Shown here: in pieces, positions 60,291-64,000 of the stretch
How the letters are laid out: every line of letters starts with the position of its first letter
Numbering within the stretch: position 1 is the stretch's first letter
NCBI RefSeq assembly: GCF_900269665.1
Contig: NZ_LT985361.1
Coordinates: 9,058,434 to 9,122,433, forward strand
Direction of reading: 5' to 3'
Length of the DNA stretch: 64,000 nt
Source: Nocardia suismassiliense
GTDB lineage: Bacteria; Actinomycetota; Actinomycetes; Mycobacteriales; Mycobacteriaceae
Program-made: the position numbers and the translations under genes
The notes under the pieces: model-generated
Database searches by the model: none
What the model was told of the DNA's origin: nothing
Seen by the model: the letters and a program-made list of their open reading frames with translations, nothing else

Positions 60291-62213
60291 TCAGTGCAGC
60301 ATCGCGTCACCGGTGAGATCCGCACCGGCGCTGCCGGTCAGATCCGCGTCCGCCTCACCGAACAGTCCGGTGTCGCCGTGCAGGCCAGCGGAACTGTCCA
60401 GCCCCGACCCGAACGCACTCGAAACATCAAGGGAAGACCAGGGGTTCGTGCTCGCCCCGACGCCACCACTCAGCCCGGCACCGGTATCGACCGCGCCCTG
60501 CGTGGTGCTACCGACCGAACCACCAAGGCCCGCAGTCGTATCCACTACTCCCTGAGTAGTCCCGCCCAGCGAACCACCGAGACCAGCGCCGGCGTCAACC
60601 GCGCCCTGCGCAGTACCGGCCAGCGAACCACCCAGCCCCGCACCGGCATCCACAGCCCCTTGGGCAGTACCGCCCAGCGAACCACCGAGACCGGCACCGG
60701 CATCCACCGCGCCACCGATACCTGTGGACAAATCCGCACCGAGCCCGGTCTCCAGTCCGGTCGTCACCTGCCCACCTGCGTCGATGACGCCGCCAAGCCC
60801 GGTCTCCAGACCTGTCCCCAGCTGTGCACCGGCGCCAACCGCACCGTCGAGACCCGTCTCCAAACCTGTCCCCAGCTGCGCACCGGCACCGACCGCACCG
60901 TCGAGACCGGCCGAAAGTCCAGCTCCCAGACCTGCTCCGGCATCGGCCGCAATGCCGAGCCCGGTCTCCAAGCCGGTCACCACCTGCGTACCCGCATCAA
61001 TCGCGCCACCGACCTGAGCACCGGCGTCGAGCACACCATCGAGACCTGTGGACAACCCGGTCTCCAGCCCCGAACCCAGCTGCGCACCGGCGTTGATCGA
61101 ACTATCCACACTCGTCCCCAGCCCCGCGCCGAGATCGGTGCCCACCTGCGTACCCGCACCGACACTGCCGGACAGCCCCGTCTCCAGGCCCGAACCGACC
61201 TGCGCACCCGCGTTCACCGCGCCACCCACAGCGGTGGACAAGTCGCCACCGATCTCGGTGCCCGCACCTACCGCCGCTCCCAGCCCAGTGGACAGGTCTC
61301 CACCGATTTCAGTGCCCGCGCCTACCGCCGCGCCGAGCCCGGTGGCCAGTTCGCTCTCCAAGCCGACTGCCGAATTCACCGCTCCACCAATAGATGTCGA
61401 CAGATCGCCGGCCACCTGGGTTCCGGCATTCACCGCGCCCTGCAGACCGGCATTCAGCCCGGCACCGAGACCAGCGCCCGCGTCGAGACCGGTCGTCACA
61501 CCCGTCTGCACCGCACCCTGCAACCCGCTGGACAGGTCGGCACCCACCTGGCCGCCCGCACCGAGCGCGGCATCGAGGCCGGTAGCGAGTCCGGTCGTGG
61601 CTTGTCCGACCGCACCGAGCGCACCGCCGAGCCCGGCGGACAAACTCGTTTCGAGCCCCGTCCCCACCTGCAGTCCGGCGTCGACCGCACCCTGCACATC
61701 GGCACCGATGCCGGTGACCGCCTGCCCGGCCACGCCGAGCGCACCGCCGACCGCGGCGGACAAATCCGCGCCGATACCGGCGACGGTGCCCAGCCCTGCC
61801 GAAAGTCCGGCACCGAGATCAGCGCCGACCTGCAGGCCGGTGTCGATCGCCGTGTTCAGTCCCGCATTGAGGTCGATACCCGCACCGACCTGTCCACCCA
61901 GGTCGAGGCCGAGGTCGGCGCCGATGTTCAAGCCGGCATCGGCCGCCGCGGCGGCACCGACGGTGCCCGCCGCACCGAGCACGGCGGCAGCACCGGTCTG
62001 CGCACCCGCGGCCACGATCGCCGACAGCTGGGAGCCGCCCGCAACCAGCGCGGACTCGGCGACCATCGGGGCGACGGCGGCGATGTCCTCCGGGGTCACC
62101 GCAGGCAAACCCGCCGCCACCAGCGCCTGCGCCGGGTTGGCGCAGTAGCCGACCGCCGCCTCGTGGTCACGCAGCAGGTTGAGGATGAACTCGAGAATCG
62201 CGTTGGGTGTCAT
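60291..62213 (-). CDS. iniB: IniB-like Gly/Ala-rich repeat protein
   Basis: 640 residues; AGGAG lies 9 bp before the ATG at 62213. Residues 1-50 are the conserved IniB N-terminal domain ('PNAILEFILNLLRDHEAAVGYCANPAQALVAAGLPAVTPEDIAA'). Residues about 60-585 are Gly, Ala, Leu, Asp and Thr repeats of a beta-roll-like pattern ('GAGLGAGLNAG', 'GTGLETGL'), including a near-identical 18-residue unit repeated near the C terminus. IniB of mycobacteria is Gly/Ala-rich and believed to be cell-wall associated; no signal peptide is seen. It heads iniB-iniA-iniC and is divergent from the Hsp70-like gene. Confidence 0.82.
   Translation of the reverse strand: MTPNAILEFILNLLRDHEAAVGYCANPAQALVAAGLPAVTPEDIAAVAPMVAESALVAGGSQLSAIVAAGAQTGAAAVLGAAGTVGAAAAADAGLNIGADLGLDLGGQVGAGIDLNAGLNTAIDTGLQVGADLGAGLSAGLGTVAGIGADLSAAVGGALGVAGQAVTGIGADVQGAVDAGLQVGTGLETSLSAGLGGALGAVGQATTGLATGLDAALGAGGQVGADLSSGLQGAVQTGVTTGLDAGAGLGAGLNAGLQGAVNAGTQVAGDLSTSIGGAVNSAVGLESELATGLGAAVGAGTEIGGDLSTGLGAAVGAGTEIGGDLSTAVGGAVNAGAQVGSGLETGLSGSVGAGTQVGTDLGAGLGTSVDSSINAGAQLGSGLETGLSTGLDGVLDAGAQVGGAIDAGTQVVTGLETGLGIAADAGAGLGAGLSAGLDGAVGAGAQLGTGLETGLDGAVGAGAQLGTGLETGLGGVIDAGGQVTTGLETGLGADLSTGIGGAVDAGAGLGGSLGGTAQGAVDAGAGLGGSLAGTAQGAVDAGAGLGGSLGGTTQGVVDTTAGLGGSVGSTTQGAVDTGAGLSGGVGASTNPWSSLDVSSAFGSGLDSSAGLHGDTGLFGEADADLTGSAGADLTGDAMLH
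60460..60728 (-). repeat. Tandem 54-bp coding repeats in IniB
   Basis: About five copies of an 18-residue unit (GLGGSLGGTAQGAVDAGA-like) at residues about 496-585. Similar 18-residue units (AGAQLGTGLETGLDGAVG-like) recur further upstream, so the repetitive tract extends to about 61950. Confidence 0.8.
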
Positions 62214-62478
62214 CAGAAACATCTCCTGAGAGCCGGCGGACCTCCGCGATCCGCATCGTTGGAATGCATTTCACGCTAGGGGCGCCACGCGTTACGCATA
62301 ACGGGGCCGACCCCCACAACTCACCCGAGCCCGCCCTTAGGGGCTGTCACGGCATTAGGGGAATTTCCCCGGAACTTCCCCGGAACCGGTAACGGCGGAC
62401 ACCCAGCAACCGAAACAACAGGTGCATCGGGGTGCTCGCACGACACCGGACCACAGAGTTTTCGAACGGGGTTCACGA
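62214..62478. promoter_or_regulatory. iniB / Hsp70-like divergent control region with tandem repeats
   Basis: At 62358-62370 GGGGAATTTCCCC is a palindrome; at 62365-62375 and 62376-62386 TTCCCCGGAAC is repeated exactly and without spacer, each copy itself nearly palindromic. They lie about 95-120 bp from the Hsp70-like start. This is a good candidate operator for a multimeric regulator of both directions. No regulator gene is in view. Confidence 0.6.
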
Positions 62479-64000
62479 ATGACACAGCGTCTGGCGCTCG
62501 GCATCACTGTCGGGGCGTCGAATTCGGTCGCCGCGGCGGCAGCGGGCGAGGACGGCGACAGCGTGCGCACGCATCCCAGCGTGCTGCGGCTGGTGGCCGA
62601 CGCACCGCCCACCTTCGGCACCGCCGCGCGCGCGACCGGACGGCACTCCAGCGACGTGCTGCTCGAGGGCTTCCTGGCCAGGGTCGGCGATCCGGTGGAC
62701 ATGCTCGCCGAGGACGGCACCGAGCATTGCGCCGCCGACCTCGTCGCCGCGGCGATCACCTGTCTGATGGACGAGTTCGATACCGGCGCACGCGAATCCG
62801 GCGTCACCGTGGCCTGCTACCCGGCGTGGTGGTCGCGGCACACGGTCGACATCCAGCGCGCCGCCCTCGATCGGGCGGGGCTGCGCGAGGTGACCCTGGT
62901 GCCCGAACCCACCGCCGCGGTCCGCTGGCTCGAAGCCACGCAGGGCCCGCTCGGCGACGGCGCGGTCCTCGTCTACGACCTCGGCGCCACCGGTCTGACC
63001 GTCTCGGTGGTGCGCACCGGCGATCACGCGAGCCTGCTCGGCGCACCACTGCGGACCACGGACGTCGCCGGTGCCGAATTCGATCTACTCACCATGCGCT
63101 ACGTTCTGGCAAACGCCGCGGCGGCAAATGATTTCGACCCGTACGACCCGGTAGTGGAACGGGAATTGTCGGCATTGCGCGAGCGCTGCAGAACGGCGAA
63201 AGAAGACCTCTCGATAAATACCGCGACCGTGGTGCGCGCGCGGTTGAATCCGGCGGACGCACAGACCGGCAACGTGCGTTTGGTGCGCGGCGAACTGGAG
63301 GACCTGCTGCGCGGGCCGCTGCTGAGCTCGATCGACCTGATCCGGGACGCGGTGCACCGGGCCGGGCTCGACGTCGGCGACATCAGCCGTGTCCTGCTCA
63401 CCGGTGGCGGCGGCGCGATTCCCTTGGTCGCCGAACTGATCTCGACCGAATTCGGCCTTCCGGTGGTCGCCGCTGCCCAGCCCGCCCACACCAGCGCCCG
63501 CGGGGCCGCCGCGCTGGCCGCCGAGCTGGCGACCGTCACCGTTGATCGCACACCGGCCGCAGTACCCGCGCCGACCACCAAAGAGCTGCCCGCGGTGGCG
63601 ATTTCACCACTGCCGGTGGCCGAGGCACCGCGCAGGCCACGGTTGCGCGGCAAGCAGCGCGCCACGATCATCGCCGGTGCCGCGGTCGTCATCGCCCTGC
63701 TGGCCACCGGCACCGCCGCGATCGGCACCGGCATCCAGTCCGGCTCGAACCCGGCCTCGACCGAGCAGTCGTCCCTGGCGCGCGCGGCGGAGATCGCCGC
63801 GACCACCGGCGGGCAGGCTACCGACCCGGCCGACCCCAACGCACCGGTCGCCGCGACGGACTCGGCCGCCGCCACCGCGGGCCACCCGAAAGCCGATGCG
63901 GGACAGCCCGGTTCGCCGACCGCGACCACGGTCGCCGTGGTGCACAGTCAGCCCGCCGCCGACCAGCCCGCCGCGCCGCCCGCGACACCCGGTGCGCCGC
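62479..64000 (+). CDS. Membrane-anchored Hsp70-like ATPase protein (partial)
   Basis: 507 residues are visible and the frame is open at the window end. Residues about 1-355 form an actin/Hsp70 ATPase fold: 'LALGITVGASNSVAAA' (phosphate 1, degenerate), 'VTLVPEPTAAVRWLEA', 'VLVYDLGATGLTVSVV' (phosphate 2) and 'VLLTGGGGAIPLVAELI' (adenosine). Instead of a substrate-binding domain there is a basic stretch, one membrane segment at about 395-415 ('ATIIAGAAVVIALLATGTAAIG') and a Pro/Ala-rich extracytoplasmic tail. Related proteins occur beside iniB in other mycolata (from memory). The first motif lacks the GTTNS form, so ATPase activity is uncertain. Confidence 0.78.
   Translation, partial: MTQRLALGITVGASNSVAAAAAGEDGDSVRTHPSVLRLVADAPPTFGTAARATGRHSSDVLLEGFLARVGDPVDMLAEDGTEHCAADLVAAAITCLMDEFDTGARESGVTVACYPAWWSRHTVDIQRAALDRAGLREVTLVPEPTAAVRWLEATQGPLGDGAVLVYDLGATGLTVSVVRTGDHASLLGAPLRTTDVAGAEFDLLTMRYVLANAAAANDFDPYDPVVERELSALRERCRTAKEDLSINTATVVRARLNPADAQTGNVRLVRGELEDLLRGPLLSSIDLIRDAVHRAGLDVGDISRVLLTGGGGAIPLVAELISTEFGLPVVAAAQPAHTSARGAAALAAELATVTVDRTPAAVPAPTTKELPAVAISPLPVAEAPRRPRLRGKQRATIIAGAAVVIALLATGTAAIGTGIQSGSNPASTEQSSLARAAEIAATTGGQATDPADPNAPVAATDSAAATAGHPKADAGQPGSPTATTVAVVHSQPAADQPAAPPATPGAP

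Noticed and set aside
60165..62279. A 704-residue frame opposite iniB
   Set aside because: Caused by the repeats of iniB; Thr/Arg-rich with no start signal, while the minus frame begins with the conserved IniB domain.

Overview
This is a high-GC window whose genes and gene order point to a mycolic-acid actinobacterium (order Mycobacteriales/Corynebacteriales), most likely Nocardia or a close relative. The reasons are homologs of ttfA (trehalose monomycolate transport), iniB-iniA-iniC, a fused HadA/HadB-type dehydratase, type II-like flavohaemoglobins, HspR-controlled dnaK and clpB, and the neighbourhood purA / Rv0358-like / M50 protease / DUF3151 / Rv0361-like / fba / dedA / GH76 / TrmH / pyrE / ttfA / clpB. 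That order parallels the M. tuberculosis Rv0357c-Rv0385 region as I remember it. The window is open at both ends: a CaiB/BaiF CoA-transferase enters from the left, and a membrane-anchored Hsp70-like protein runs off the right. I saw no rRNA, tRNA, CRISPR array or insertion sequence.

Layout. 1-9.7 kb is accessory: a CoA-transferase tail, a divergent SDR/TetR pair with a perfect palindromic operator, a MocR-type regulator, an alkyl-DNA methyltransferase, an alpha/beta hydrolase, an Ala/Gly-rich secreted protein and a very large LuxR-type ATPase regulator. 9.7-27 kb is the conserved core (purA to the GH76 protein), interrupted by two tandem GT2 glycosyltransferases, a FUSC-type membrane protein, a repeat-rich Rv0361-like membrane protein, a HadAB-like dehydratase, an EmbR-like BTAD-FHA regulator and two tandem DedA proteins. 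28-33 kb holds a HicAB-like toxin-antitoxin pair, a TrmH-type methyltransferase and a histidine kinase/response regulator pair with a 20-bp palindrome upstream. 33-40 kb runs fabH, pyrE, a decayed SDR pseudogene, ttfA, a DUF5666 protein and clpB, all leftward. 40-45 kb has an oxidoreductase and three flavohaemoglobin-type genes. 45-50 kb is the dnaK-grpE-dnaJ-hspR operon. 50-56 kb is accessory, with three regulator/target pairs or single enzymes. 56-64 kb carries iniB-iniA-iniC with a divergent Hsp70-like gene.

How it fits together. Heat and thiol stress control is readable in the DNA: both clpB and dnaK have a GGAAY-N18-GTT (SigH/SigR-type) promoter next to or overlapping a HAIR operator for HspR, which is the last gene of the dnaK operon. 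Several genes serve the cell envelope (ttfA, fabH, the HadAB-like dehydratase, iniBAC, possibly FUSC, DedA and GT2). Compared with M. tuberculosis, the dnaK operon and ini genes lie on the other side of the purA-clpB block and in inverted orientation. Starts were chosen by Shine-Dalgarno spacing, overlap with the upstream stop, or alignment of paralogs; the uncertain ones are flagged.
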